Assembly: GCF_000334455.1 (NCBI RefSeq) | Contig: NZ_BANX01000002.1 | Span: 186,001-250,000 of the forward strand | Reading direction: 5' to 3' | DNA: 64,000 bases | Source: Gordonia soli NBRC 108243 | GTDB lineage: Bacteria; Actinomycetota; Actinomycetes; Mycobacteriales; Mycobacteriaceae | Shown here: in pieces, positions 34,503 through 43,680 of the stretch | Layout: every line of letters starts with the position of its first letter | Numbering within the stretch: position 1 is the first letter of the stretch | The notes under the pieces: generated by a model | What the model saw: only the letters and a program-made list of their open reading frames with translations | The model's database searches: none | Told to the model about the DNA's origin: nothing | Translations under genes and position numbers: made by a program

Positions 34503-35228
34503 TCAATCCATCCCGCGTTTGCCCGGCGTCCAGAACGGTTTGGTGACGATGCTGCGACGGTTCCAACCTCGGTCGCGCACGAGGAAAGCACGCACCATCT
34601 GGATCGTTCGGGCTTCGCCCGCGAGATAGGCGGCACCACCGTCGGGATCAGGGAGGTCGAGGGCTGCGATCGCGTCGACCATGTCGGTGCTCGATGCCGC
34701 CGAGCGACCGTCGCGGTTCACACGCGTCAATTCCCTCGGCAGTTCGATGTGGTCGCCAACGGTGTTCGCCTGATGGACGCCGACGACCGGCACCTCCGGG
34801 TCGATCTCGCGCAGCAACGATCCGAATCCAGGTGCCGCCGTCTCCTCGCCGGCGAACAGGTACCAGGTGGCGTCGGGCCGGCGCTTCAATCCGCGAGTGT
34901 CGCGGAAGAATGCGGCGTAATCGCCTGTCTTCACCGTGTTCAGCCACTGCAGGCCCGGCCCGTCCGGCGACTTCCGGTCGTAGACGATGACGTCGAGCCA
35001 ACCTTGCACCGGGTCGCTGTCCCAGATGCTGAAACACCGCAATGTCACGATCGATGACATCCGCATACGGATGTGGTCCCCGGGGTTCCATTCGTAGCCG
35101 ACGAGTTTCGGTCCCTCCATCCGGATGCGCGTGGATGTCGGCGCGAGGTGGTCGATGTGGGTGACCCGGCCGCCGCTGAGCAGCATTCGCCCGAGATCGA
35201 ATCGCGCGCCGGTGTCAGTGGTGGCCAT
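34503..35228 (-). CDS. Siderophore-interacting protein (FAD-dependent ferric reductase, ViuB-like)
   Basis: A 241-residue flavoprotein from MATTDTGARFDLGRM with a strong GGAGGA ribosome site. The N-terminal barrel contains FAD-binding TLRCFSIWDSDP and the middle KTGDYAAFFRDTRGLKR; the C-terminal NAD-binding part has WYLFAGEETAAPGFGSLLRE and the signature AAYLAGEARTIQMVRAFL. Such enzymes reduce ferric siderophores in the cytoplasm to free iron. The promoter region has a DtxR/IdeR-like iron box, which predicts induction under iron limitation. An AraC-type regulator is divergent. Confidence 0.92.
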   Translation of the reverse strand: MATTDTGARFDLGRMLLSGGRVTHIDHLAPTSTRIRMEGPKLVGYEWNPGDHIRMRMSSIVTLRCFSIWDSDPVQGWLDVIVYDRKSPDGPGLQWLNTVKTGDYAAFFRDTRGLKRRPDATWYLFAGEETAAPGFGSLLREIDPEVPVVGVHQANTVGDHIELPRELTRVNRDGRSAASSTDMVDAIAALDLPDPDGGAAYLAGEARTIQMVRAFLVRDRGWNRRSIVTKPFWTPGKRGMD

Positions 35229-35240
35229 GAGCGTCTCCTC

Positions 35241-35259
35241 CGAAGTTAGGGTCACCTAA
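35241..35259. promoter_or_regulatory. DtxR/IdeR-type iron box
   Basis: The 19 bases CGAAGTTAGGGTCACCTAA match the iron-box consensus TTAGGTTAGGCTAACCTAA at 14 positions and include the dyad TTAGG-GTCA-CCTAA. It lies 13 bp upstream of the siderophore-interacting protein start and 17 bp from the AraC gene, so it could control both. Confidence 0.75.
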
Positions 35260-35275
35260 TGTTACGGTGTACCAA

Positions 35276-36115
35276 ATGCGCATGGCGGACCATCAGTACC
35301 CCGAAACTGCCACCCGTCTCGGTGCCTCACCGATCCTGAGCATCGCGCACGGGGCGGTTGCGCCGGCGATGAAATTGCCGGCCGCACACTCCCATCCTGA
35401 GCCGTTGCTCATGGGCACGGCGACGGCGACGGTCACCGTCACAGCCGGCGACCGGGACTGGCTGGTGCCTCCTGGCTACGGCCTGTGGATCCCGGGCAAC
35501 GTCGAGCATTCGGGCGAGATCCTGCGGCGGGGTGAGGGTTTCACGCTCGTTTTCGCAGCCGACCGCTCCCCGATCGACTGGCCAGAGCCGACCGGTGTGA
35601 TCGTCGGCCCGCTCCTGCGTGAGCTCATCGATCATCTACAGCGAATCGAACACAACGATCCGACGAGGCCGGCCGCGGAGAGCCTGCTGTTCGCGCTACT
35701 CCGACCGGCATCGTCACATGACCTGCGTCTCATCATGCCGACCGATCCACGAATACGGCCCATCGCCGAACAACTCGTCGCCGACCCGGCCGACGACCGC
35801 GGCGTCGACGCGTGGGCCGCCGAAGTCCACGTCGGCGCACGCACCCTGTCCCGGTTGTTCGCCGCCGAGACGGGCCTGCCCTTTGCTCGATGGCGCACCT
35901 ACGCGCGCGTCCATGCAGCCATCGGCCTACTCGTCGGCGGCGACCCTGTCGGCGCCGTCGCCCGCGCGGTCGGCTACCGCAAGACCAGTGCGTTCATCGC
36001 CGCATTCAGCCGGGTGACCGGCCACACGCCTGGCACCTACCGGGACGCGAATCGACCGGAATCGAATCAGACGTTGAACCGGAACTCCACCACGTCCCCG
36101 TCAGCCATGACGTAG
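35276..36115 (+). CDS. AraC family transcriptional regulator
   Basis: A 279-residue regulator. An N-terminal cupin-like sensor (HSHPEPLLMG, VPPGYGLWIPGNVEHSGEI) is followed by two HTH motifs: VDAWAAEVHVGARTLSRLF and GAVARAVGYRKTSAFIAAFS, with the closing RVTGHTPGTYR. The start is uncertain (GTG 35267, ATG 35276 or ATG 35282); no clear ribosome site is seen, so a leaderless message is possible. The divergent iron-uptake gene and shared iron box suggest it senses a siderophore or related metabolite. Its 3' end overlaps ychF by 49 bp tail to tail. Confidence 0.87.
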   Translation: MRMADHQYPETATRLGASPILSIAHGAVAPAMKLPAAHSHPEPLLMGTATATVTVTAGDRDWLVPPGYGLWIPGNVEHSGEILRRGEGFTLVFAADRSPIDWPEPTGVIVGPLLRELIDHLQRIEHNDPTRPAAESLLFALLRPASSHDLRLIMPTDPRIRPIAEQLVADPADDRGVDAWAAEVHVGARTLSRLFAAETGLPFARWRTYARVHAAIGLLVGGDPVGAVARAVGYRKTSAFIAAFSRVTGHTPGTYRDANRPESNQTLNRNSTTSPSAMT

Positions 36116-37146
36116 TCCTTGCCCTCCATGCGCACCTTGCCCGCGGCCTTGGCCGCAGCCATCGTGCCCGCGGAGTCGAGGTCACCGAACGAGACGATCT
36201 CGGCCTTGATGAAGCCTTTCTCGAAGTCGGTGTGGATCACGCCGGCCGCCTTGGGGGCGGTGTCGCCCTGGTGGATGGTCCAGGCGCGGGACTCCTTGGG
36301 CCCTGCAGTCAGGTAGGTCTGCAGACCCAGAGTGTGGAACCCGGCCCGCGCGAGAGACCGCAGCCCCGGCTCGGTCTGGCCGATCGAGTCGAGCAATTCT
36401 TGCGCGTCCTCTTCCTCGAGTTCGAGGAGTTCGCTCTCCACCTTGGCGTCGAGGAAGACGGCATCGGCGGGGGCGATCGCGGCACGCAGCTCGTCCTTGC
36501 GAGCCTCGTCGGTCAACACCGACTCATCGGCGTTGAACACGTAGAGAAACGGCTTGGCGGTCATCAGGTGCAGCTCGCGCACGGCACCGAGGTCGAACGA
36601 ATCCTTCTGCGAGAACAGGGTCTTGCCCTCGTTGAGGATCTCCTGCGCCTTCTGCGTTGCGGCGACCGTTTCGGCGAGATCTTTGTTCTTGCGCGCGTCC
36701 TTCTCCAGCCGCGGCAGCGCCTTCTCGATGGTCTGGAGGTCGGCCAGGATCAGCTCGGTCTCGATGACCCCGATGTCGGAGAAGGGATCGACCCGACCAT
36801 CGACGTGCACCACGTCGTCGTCGGCGAACACGCGCACGACCTGACAGATGGCGTCGGCCTCGCGGATGTTGGCGAGGAACTGGTTGCCCATCCCCTCGCC
36901 TTCGGACGCACCCTTCACGATGCCGGCGATGTCCACGAAGGAGACCGTCGCGGGCAGGATGCGCTCACTGGAGAAGATCTCCGCGAGTCGATCGAGGCGC
37001 GGATCGGGCAGCTCGACCACGCCGACGTTGGGCTCGATGGTGGCGAACGGGTAGTTCGCGGCCAGCACGTCGTTCCGGGTCAGGGCATTGAACAGGGTGG
37101 ACTTGCCGACATTCGGCAGTCCGACGATTCCGAGGGTGAGACTCAC
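36067..37146 (-). CDS. ychF: Redox-regulated ATPase/GTPase YchF (Obg family)
   Basis: A 359-residue P-loop protein of usual length: G1 GLPNVGKST, G3 FVDIAGIVKGASEGEG and a noncanonical G4 typical of YchF (FNADES), which shifts specificity to ATP. A coiled-coil domain and the C-terminal TGS domain (GPKESRAWTIHQGDTAPKAA, then DYVMADGDVVEFRF) follow. YchF binds ribosomes and affects the oxidative-stress response. The AI-2E gene ends 11 bp upstream of it on the same strand. Confidence 0.97.
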   Translation of the reverse strand: MSLTLGIVGLPNVGKSTLFNALTRNDVLAANYPFATIEPNVGVVELPDPRLDRLAEIFSSERILPATVSFVDIAGIVKGASEGEGMGNQFLANIREADAICQVVRVFADDDVVHVDGRVDPFSDIGVIETELILADLQTIEKALPRLEKDARKNKDLAETVAATQKAQEILNEGKTLFSQKDSFDLGAVRELHLMTAKPFLYVFNADESVLTDEARKDELRAAIAPADAVFLDAKVESELLELEEEDAQELLDSIGQTEPGLRSLARAGFHTLGLQTYLTAGPKESRAWTIHQGDTAPKAAGVIHTDFEKGFIKAEIVSFGDLDSAGTMAAAKAAGKVRMEGKDYVMADGDVVEFRFNV

Positions 37147-37157
37147 GACCGCCCAGT

Positions 37158-38543
37158 CTATCGGTCGGTGTCGCCGCCCTCGTCGGCCTTCCCCGGTACG
37201 TCGCCTGAGGCGCCCGCAGGCGCATCAGTCGCGTCACCGGCAGGCTCGTCAGGGTCGTCGACGACGACCGTGGCCACCACCTCGTTCGACGAGGCACCAG
37301 CGGGGCGGGTACCCGCGTCCGACGCGCCCCCGGACGGCGACTTGTCGGGAACCCCGACCTGCTCGGAGACCTCGGTACCCGCCGGCGGCAATCGTTCGCC
37401 TGCGCGCTCGGCGATCTGCTCGTTCAGGTACCGCAACATCACGGTGAGAGCGGACGCCGCGGGTACCGCCAGGAAAGCGCCGGTGATCCCGAACAAAGTG
37501 CCGCCCAACGTCACCGCGAGCAGCACGATCACCGCGTGCAGTTCCATCGCCTTCGACTGCAACCACGGCTGCAGCACGTTGCCCTCCAACTGCTGCACCG
37601 CGAGAATTATGCCGAGCACGATGAGCGCCGTGGTCAGACCGTTGGACACCAGGGCGATCAACACGGCGAGCGCACCGGCGACGAACGCGCCGACGATGGG
37701 GATGAAACCGCCGAGGAAGGTGATCACCATCAGGACGCCGGCAAGCGGCACCTGCAGGATGAACAGCCCGGCGCCGATCAGCGCCGCATCGACGAAGCTC
37801 ACGATCGCCTGAGTGCGGATGAACCCGCCGAGCGCATTCCACATGCGCTGCAGGACCTCGCTGACGTGTGCGCCCGACGGATGCCCGACGGTCCGGTTCA
37901 GCCACGGGACGAACTTCGGCCCGTCCTTGAGGAAGAAGAACACCAGCACCACGGTCATGAACAGGGTGATCAGCATGGACGTCGCGGTCCCGACTCCGCT
38001 GAACACACCGGCCGCGATGGTCGATGCACTCGACTGCAAGCGCCCGGTGATGGTCTCCACGATGTTGTCGAGCTGGTCGTCCTTGACGTTCAGCGGCGGA
38101 CCCTGAATCCAGTCCTGCAACCTCCGGACACCGTCCGTCGCCCGTGCCGCGAGTTCTGGCGCCTGGTCGACGATCGAGGGGACGATCAGCGCGATGACAC
38201 CGGCGAGCACGCCGATGCCGACGAGCATCATCACCAGAGATGCTGCCGCGGCAGGAACCCCACGGTTACGCATCCACCGCACCGGCGGCCAGAGCACCGT
38301 GCACACGATGACGGCGAAGAGCACCGGCAGCAGGACGACCCAGAGCTTGCCGAGCACCCAGAACAGCACCCACAGGGCGGCCGCGACCAGGACGACCTGT
38401 AGACCGACCACCGAACTCGACCGCAACCCGGCCAGGAACACCTGGGCGCGACTGGGATAGGTACGTGCCGACACGGACGATTCGACGGTGCCCTCCGCGG
38501 GCTTGCCGCCCAACGCTTCTGTCACATCACGATCTTCACACAT
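37158..38543 (-). CDS. AI-2E family transporter
   Basis: A complete 461-residue paralogue of the protein at the left window edge. Membrane helices lie at both ends of a central soluble domain. The family pattern GFIPIVGAFVAGALAVLIAL and GNVLQPWLQSKAMELHAVIV is clear. The C-terminal 90 residues are acidic and low-complexity (Gly/Ala/Asp/Pro). The start may be the ATG at 38543 or the GTG six codons later. Substrate unknown; same-strand linkage to ychF has no known meaning. Confidence 0.9.
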   Translation of the reverse strand: MCEDRDVTEALGGKPAEGTVESSVSARTYPSRAQVFLAGLRSSSVVGLQVVLVAAALWVLFWVLGKLWVVLLPVLFAVIVCTVLWPPVRWMRNRGVPAAAASLVMMLVGIGVLAGVIALIVPSIVDQAPELAARATDGVRRLQDWIQGPPLNVKDDQLDNIVETITGRLQSSASTIAAGVFSGVGTATSMLITLFMTVVLVFFFLKDGPKFVPWLNRTVGHPSGAHVSEVLQRMWNALGGFIRTQAIVSFVDAALIGAGLFILQVPLAGVLMVITFLGGFIPIVGAFVAGALAVLIALVSNGLTTALIVLGIILAVQQLEGNVLQPWLQSKAMELHAVIVLLAVTLGGTLFGITGAFLAVPAASALTVMLRYLNEQIAERAGERLPPAGTEVSEQVGVPDKSPSGGASDAGTRPAGASSNEVVATVVVDDPDEPAGDATDAPAGASGDVPGKADEGGDTDR

Positions 38544-38606
38544 CCGACATCGTGAAGCTCGAATCCGATGCGAAGTGCCGCCGCGCCTCCGTGCGGACGG
38601 GCGAGT

Positions 38607-38942
38607 TCAGCGTCGGCGAAGCTTCCGCTCGAGGTAGCGCGCTAGTTCGTTGATCGCCTCGAGCTCGATCATCATGGGCGACACCGGGTCGGCGGCACGC
38701 GGGCCGCATCCCGCGGGCTGGTGCGCTGGGGCTGCTCCGCCCGTCGGTGTCAGAGGTCCGGCTCCGGGAAGTGCATCCGTAGGTGCCGACTCGGCGGCGT
38801 TCCGGGCGCCGTCGGCGCAGGCGTCTCGGATGGTCTCCGGACCGTAGAGACCCATCATGATCTCCAGACCCCAGGCCGGGAACTCGTGCAGGGCGGCTTC
38901 GCGGTTCCGACCTCGTCGTCGGTCACCCACCGGTGTGCTCAT
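38607..38942 (-). CDS. Hypothetical small protein
   Basis: A 111-residue frame: basic start (STPVGDRRRGRNREAAL), a helix (FPAWGLEIMMGLYGPETIRD), a Pro/Ala/Gly-rich linker and a C-terminal helix IELEAINELARYLERKLRRR. Coding is supported by frame length and sensible amphipathic helices, but the ribosome site is weak and the family is unknown. It is divergent from the DNA-repair operon. Confidence 0.5.
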   Translation of the reverse strand: MSTPVGDRRRGRNREAALHEFPAWGLEIMMGLYGPETIRDACADGARNAAESAPTDALPGAGPLTPTGGAAPAHQPAGCGPRAADPVSPMMIELEAINELARYLERKLRRR

Positions 38943-39058
38943 GGCCTCATGGTGCCACCGAGTGTTATCTACGTCACTCGAATCGCCCGATCAGCGGGAC
39001 AGACGGTGATGTCCGATACCCGCCAGAATTTGTCGGCGAGGCCTGTCATCGTGGAGCC

Positions 39059-40669
39059 ATGAGTATCGCAGCAGACGCCGACCGGGCGCTCGACTTCGAC
39101 TGGTGCTACCGCGCGGTCAAGGCCCGCGACACCCGTTTCGACGGCCAGTTCATCGTTGCGGTGCACACCACCGGGATCTATTGCCGACCGTCCTGCCCGG
39201 CCCAGACACCCCGAGCGGAGAACGTGCACTTCGTCTTGACGGCCGCGACCGCGCAGGCCGAGGGCTTCCGTGCCTGTCGACGCTGCCTGCCCGATGCCGT
39301 GCCCGGCTCTCCGCGGTGGAATGCGGGCGCCGACCTCTCGTCCCGCGCGATGCGACTGATCGGGGACGGAGTCGTCGAGCGTGACGGCGTCGACGGACTC
39401 GCCGAACATCTCGGGTACTCGGCGCGGCACCTGACCCGCGTCCTCACCGCCGAGCTGGGGGCCGGTCCGCTGGCCCTGGCGCGCGCTCATCGGGCAACCA
39501 ACGCGCGGACTCTCATCCAGTGCACCTCGATGCCGATGACCGACATCGCGTTCGCCGCCGGGTTCTCGAGCGTGCGACAGTTCAACGACACCATCCGCGA
39601 CGTGTTCGCCTTGACACCCACCCGACTGCGGGCGTTGCGGCCCAAGGGCTCGACGGCGACGCCGCCGGGTGCCCCGGGCACTCCGCTCACCCTGCGTCTC
39701 GCACACCGCAAGCCGTTGCATTCGCGGTGGTTGCACTGGTTCCTGTCGGCGCATCAGGTCGACGGACTCGAAGAGGTGACGATCGACGACGAGACCGGCT
39801 GGCGCTCCCGTCGCGTGCTCGACCTCCCCCACGGTCCGGCGCTGGTCACGGCGACACCGGCCGACGGGCACCTGCAGGTGGAGTTCGCCCATCTCGACAT
39901 GCGGGACCTCGGCGTGGCGGTGAACCGTATCCGCCGGCTGTTCGACCTGGACGCCGACACCGCGGCCGCCGACGAGGCACTCGCGACCGATCCCGCACTC
40001 GGACCGCTCGTCGCCGCTGCACCCGGTCTGCGAGTTCCGGGCAGCGTCGACCCCGCCGAGACCTTGATCCGGACGATGATCGGTCAGCAGATCAGCGTCA
40101 AGGCCGCTCGACACCACGTGAACCGGTTGATCACCGAACTCGGTGCACCGATCGACTGGGCCGACGATCCGGGCTGGCGCAGGTTCCCCACCCCGGCTGT
40201 CATCGCCGAACACGGGGCCTCGGTACTCACCGGCCCTCGACGCCGGATCGAGTCGATCGTCGGCGCCGCCGGCAGACTCGCCGACGGTCGGTTGGAACTG
40301 CATCCGGGTCTGGCTGCGTCAGATATGCGTGCCACCTTGATGGAACAGCCCGGGATCGGCGCGTGGACGGCGGATTACGTCGCCATGCGGGTCACGGGGG
40401 ACCCCGACATCCTGCTCGACCGAGACCTGGTCATCCGGCAGTCCGCGGATGCCCTCGGAATCGACCTCGACCACGACACACGCCGGTGGGCGCCATGGCG
40501 CTCCTACGCATCGATGTACCTGTGGCACCACCGCCTGTCCGCCGCGGACCCGATCCTGCAGCCGTCGGGGACCGTGCGGGCAGCAGACCAGACCACGAGC
40601 GATGCACCGATGACGCCCGAGGACGCGACCGTCGTGGCCGCCCTCGATCCGGATGCCCGGATCGTATGA
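39059..40669 (+). CDS. alkA: Ada-AlkA fusion: methyl-phosphotriester-sensing regulator and 3-methyladenine DNA glycosylase
   Basis: A 536-residue, three-part protein. Residues 1-90 form the Ada zinc domain with GIYCRPSCPA and ACRRCL cysteines, where the first cysteine accepts methyl groups from phosphotriesters. An AraC-type HTH pair follows (DGLAEHLGYSARHLTRVL and MTDIAFAAGFSSVRQFNDTI). The C-terminal AlkA part has the DNA-glycosylase hairpin QPGIGAWTADYVAMR and the catalytic-aspartate segment ILLDRDLVIRQ. It lacks Ada's O6-methylguanine methyltransferase domain, which is supplied by the next gene. Methylated protein presumably activates this operon. Confidence 0.95.
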   Translation: MSIAADADRALDFDWCYRAVKARDTRFDGQFIVAVHTTGIYCRPSCPAQTPRAENVHFVLTAATAQAEGFRACRRCLPDAVPGSPRWNAGADLSSRAMRLIGDGVVERDGVDGLAEHLGYSARHLTRVLTAELGAGPLALARAHRATNARTLIQCTSMPMTDIAFAAGFSSVRQFNDTIRDVFALTPTRLRALRPKGSTATPPGAPGTPLTLRLAHRKPLHSRWLHWFLSAHQVDGLEEVTIDDETGWRSRRVLDLPHGPALVTATPADGHLQVEFAHLDMRDLGVAVNRIRRLFDLDADTAAADEALATDPALGPLVAAAPGLRVPGSVDPAETLIRTMIGQQISVKAARHHVNRLITELGAPIDWADDPGWRRFPTPAVIAEHGASVLTGPRRRIESIVGAAGRLADGRLELHPGLAASDMRATLMEQPGIGAWTADYVAMRVTGDPDILLDRDLVIRQSADALGIDLDHDTRRWAPWRSYASMYLWHHRLSAADPILQPSGTVRAADQTTSDAPMTPEDATVVAALDPDARIV

Positions 40670-40728
40670 GCCACACTGCCGCTCGCTTCACGACCCCAAA
40701 CCGTCCACCTGAACCGAGGAGCACCCCG

Positions 40729-41361
40729 ATGTCCGTGACCGACCTGGTCCCGCCCACCGAACAACCGCGCGGCACCACCCCGCAGCCGCCCACCGAGCGC
40801 CGCGGATCACGTTCCGCCGCATCACCCACCACCGTCGCGCGATGGTCGACCGTCAGCACCCCCAGCGGACCGTTCACCGCGGTGGTCGACGAGGACTCGG
40901 TGGTCCTCGCCTCGGGTTGGACCGACGATCCCGACTACCTCGTCGCCCTGGTCCACCCGACCCTTCGTCCCGGATCGCTCGAGCAGATCGCCTCGCTGGG
41001 CGAGATCACCGACGCCGTGATCGCCTACTACGACGGTGATCTCACCGCGATCGACGATGTGGCCGTACGTCAGCAGTCGGGCGATTTCCTGGTCCACGCC
41101 TGGGATGTCCTCCGCACGGTGCCCGCCGGCGAGCCGGTCAGTTACACACAGTTCGCCGAGCGGGCCGGCCGTCCCGCTGCGGTTCGCGGGGCCGCGTCGG
41201 CGTGCGCACGCAACGCCGCCGCCCTGTTCGTGCCCTGCCACCGGGTGTTGCGCGGCGACGGCGGCCTCGGCGGGTTCCGGTACGGACTCGAGGTGAAGCG
41301 GCACCTCCTGGCCCACGAATCACCCCAGGTCGACTCCCCCGACCGAGGATTCGCCGACTGA
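40729..41361 (+). CDS. ogt: Methylated-DNA--protein-cysteine methyltransferase
   Basis: A 210-residue suicide repair protein, with a disordered N-terminal 45 residues. The active site is PCHRVLRGDG, and SYTQFAERAGRPAAVRGAAS is the DNA-binding HTH of the family. The preferred ATG follows GAGGAG; an in-frame ATG at 40666 overlaps the alkA stop (ATGA) and would add 21 residues, so coupling is also possible. It removes O6-alkyl groups from guanine and complements the Ada-AlkA fusion. Confidence 0.94.
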   Translation: MSVTDLVPPTEQPRGTTPQPPTERRGSRSAASPTTVARWSTVSTPSGPFTAVVDEDSVVLASGWTDDPDYLVALVHPTLRPGSLEQIASLGEITDAVIAYYDGDLTAIDDVAVRQQSGDFLVHAWDVLRTVPAGEPVSYTQFAERAGRPAAVRGAASACARNAAALFVPCHRVLRGDGGLGGFRYGLEVKRHLLAHESPQVDSPDRGFAD

Positions 41362-41405
41362 GGGGTTTCGCCGGACTGTCGGACCCGCCGGGCACCATCG
41401 CATGT

Positions 41406-42656
41406 ATGAACGCAGCAATGGTCGGCGGGCTGGCACTCGCGCTGATCGCGGGGATCGCAATCGGCTGGCTGGCGCACACCGCTCGCAATGCCGGCGAGCT
41501 GGCGGCCGCTCGCGGTGAAGCCGACGCGATGAGGGCGTCCCACGACCTCGCCGCCCGCTCACTCGCGGCAGTCGGTGAAGATGTCGCCCGGCGGCAGTCG
41601 TCGGTGATCGGTGCACATGTGTCGACCATCGTCGATCCGCTTCGAAACGGGTTGTCACAGCTGGGCGAAGAACTGCGCCGAGTCGAGCATCACCGGGTCA
41701 GCGCCTACGCGGGCCTGGCCGAGCAGGTCCGCGGGATGCAGGTCGCATCGAGTCAACTCAACGAACAGACCCGACAACTGACCAACGCCCTGCACACCCC
41801 GCACGTCCGAGGTCGATGGGGCGAGCTGCAACTCGAACGGGTCGTCGAGCTCGCCGGCATGACCAGGCATTGTGATTTCAGCACCCAGGTGTCGGCACGG
41901 GCCGGATCCTCATCGGGCAGCGAGCGCGGCGGTGTCCGGCCGGATCTGGTGGTCCATCTCGCCGGTGGCCGCGACATCGTGGTCGATGCCAAAGTGCCTC
42001 TGCACGCCTACCTCGCCGCGATCTCGGCGACCGATCCCGAGGTCGAGACCGCGCGACTCCGCGAACACGCCAAGGCGATGCGCGCGCACGTCCACCGACT
42101 GTCCGCCAAGGACTACCCCGCCGCTTTCGACAACACGCCGGAACTCGTCGTCCTTTTCGTGCCCAGCGATCCGGTGCTCGAGGCGGCGTCGCGGATGGAC
42201 GGCGACCTGCTCGAGTTCGCATTCGCCAACGACATCGTCCTCGCCACACCGTCGACGCTGATGGCCCTCCTGCGGACCGTCGCATTGGGCTGGCGACACG
42301 ATGCGATGGCCCGCGACGCCGCGGTGATTCACGAGCTGGGCACAGAACTCCACCACCGCCTCGGCACCGTCCTCGGGCACGTCGACCGGCTCGGTGGCTC
42401 GCTTCGCCGCACTGTCGAGGCCTACAACTCGACAGTCGGCGCGGTCGACGCACGTCTGGGCGTGACCGCACGCAAACTCGCCGACCTCGAGGCCCTCGGC
42501 GACCTCTCCGACGTGTCACGGCCGACCCTCGTCGACGATGTCGTCCGACATGCGACGCCGCCCGCGGACCCACCTGCCGAGTCACCCCCCGTGACGGAAC
42601 AGCGCAACATGAACGGCCGGTTCGCCGAGATCGGCGATCCACCCGGTACCGTCTAG
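41406..42656 (+). CDS. rmuC: DNA recombination protein RmuC
   Basis: A 416-residue protein: N-terminal membrane anchor (MVGGLALALIAGIAIGWLA), a coiled coil (about residues 25-125) and the RmuC nuclease-like domain (VRGRWGELQLERVVELAGM, then DIVVDAKVPLHAYLAA and FVPSDPVLEAA). RmuC limits inversions at short inverted repeats. It begins 44 bp after ogt and is likely part of the same repair operon. Confidence 0.95.
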   Translation: MNAAMVGGLALALIAGIAIGWLAHTARNAGELAAARGEADAMRASHDLAARSLAAVGEDVARRQSSVIGAHVSTIVDPLRNGLSQLGEELRRVEHHRVSAYAGLAEQVRGMQVASSQLNEQTRQLTNALHTPHVRGRWGELQLERVVELAGMTRHCDFSTQVSARAGSSSGSERGGVRPDLVVHLAGGRDIVVDAKVPLHAYLAAISATDPEVETARLREHAKAMRAHVHRLSAKDYPAAFDNTPELVVLFVPSDPVLEAASRMDGDLLEFAFANDIVLATPSTLMALLRTVALGWRHDAMARDAAVIHELGTELHHRLGTVLGHVDRLGGSLRRTVEAYNSTVGAVDARLGVTARKLADLEALGDLSDVSRPTLVDDVVRHATPPADPPAESPPVTEQRNMNGRFAEIGDPPGTV

Positions 42657-42658
42657 AT

Positions 42659-43660
42659 GTGCCCTTTGCCCTCCGTACCCGTTCCGCGGTACCTCCCAAC
42701 GAGCAGTCGGTTCTCCCGACGCTGCGTGGTCTGCCCTGGTGGGGAGCGGTGTTGCTGGCGACGATCGTCACCGCTGTCGGTGCCGCCGTCGACGCGAACA
42801 ACAGCAATGGCCTCGGTGCCATCTACAAGTTCTGCTATCTGGTGGGCTGTGTGGCGGCCGCATTGTTGGTCCGCCGACGCGCGTTGTTCACCGCAGCCGC
42901 CCAACCGCCGCTCATCGCATTCCTCGTCGGCATCATCACGCTCTACGGCCTCAACGCCGATCAGGCGTCGTCCGGGATCAAGAGCCTCATCTTCAAGGTG
43001 CTGCTCCCCATCGCCGACGGTTTTCCCTGGATGGCCGTGACCTTCATCGTCACGCTGCTCCTCGTCCTCGGTCGCTGGTACCTCACCCGACAGCCGGGCG
43101 AGAAGTTCAGCCTGCGCTATCCGAAGCCGCGGCCGGACAACGAGGCGTCGGGCAGACGAGCGTCGGGTGAACGGACGCCGGGTAAGCGGCGATCCGCGAC
43201 CACGCCCTCGCACTCGCGCGGCACCAAGGCGGCGAAGCGGGACGATGATCCGAACGATGGCGATCCTCAGTCGGCGCCGCGCCGCCGGCGAGCAGATCCC
43301 TCCGATGCGCCGCGCCGCCGCCGCACCGATGCCGGCGACGCCGGTCGTGACACGACGAGCCGCGGCGATGCACCTCGGACCCGACGCGCACGCACCGAAC
43401 GACCCGCCGGCGAGGCGGGATCGGCGACCCCGCCTCCGACACGTCGGCGCACCGCAGGTGACGTGCGCAGGGCCGCAGGTGACTCGGCCTCCGGTACCGG
43501 TGGCACATCGAGCGGACCGAGTTCGTCTCGTCAGGCACGGCCCCGACCGGACTCGACGATCGCCTCCACGACGGCATCGGCCGAACGCGGTAGCGCCCCC
43601 GCACCGGCTGCGTCCGGCTCCACCGGAACGCAGTCGACGAGGTCCCGCAACCGCGCGTGA
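42659..43660 (+). CDS. DUF6542-like membrane protein with long basic tail
   Basis: A 333-residue protein with a GTG start two bases after the rmuC stop, so probably translated by reinitiation. The N-terminal 140 residues hold about four membrane segments, beginning with the characteristic VLPTLRGLPWWGAVLLATIV. The remaining 190 residues are disordered and rich in Arg, Ser, Thr, Asp and Pro, with near-repeats such as SAPRRRRADPSDAPRRRRTD. The family is unknown in function; placement in the repair operon is the only clue. Confidence 0.8.
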   Translation: MPFALRTRSAVPPNEQSVLPTLRGLPWWGAVLLATIVTAVGAAVDANNSNGLGAIYKFCYLVGCVAAALLVRRRALFTAAAQPPLIAFLVGIITLYGLNADQASSGIKSLIFKVLLPIADGFPWMAVTFIVTLLLVLGRWYLTRQPGEKFSLRYPKPRPDNEASGRRASGERTPGKRRSATTPSHSRGTKAAKRDDDPNDGDPQSAPRRRRADPSDAPRRRRTDAGDAGRDTTSRGDAPRTRRARTERPAGEAGSATPPPTRRRTAGDVRRAAGDSASGTGGTSSGPSSSRQARPRPDSTIASTTASAERGSAPAPAASGSTGTQSTRSRNRA

Positions 43661-43680
43661 GCCGACCGGCCCGGACTCGA

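Noticed and set aside
35812-37812. 666-codon plus-strand frame
   Set aside because: Runs across the AraC gene end and antisense to ychF and the AI-2E gene, all of which are clear family members.
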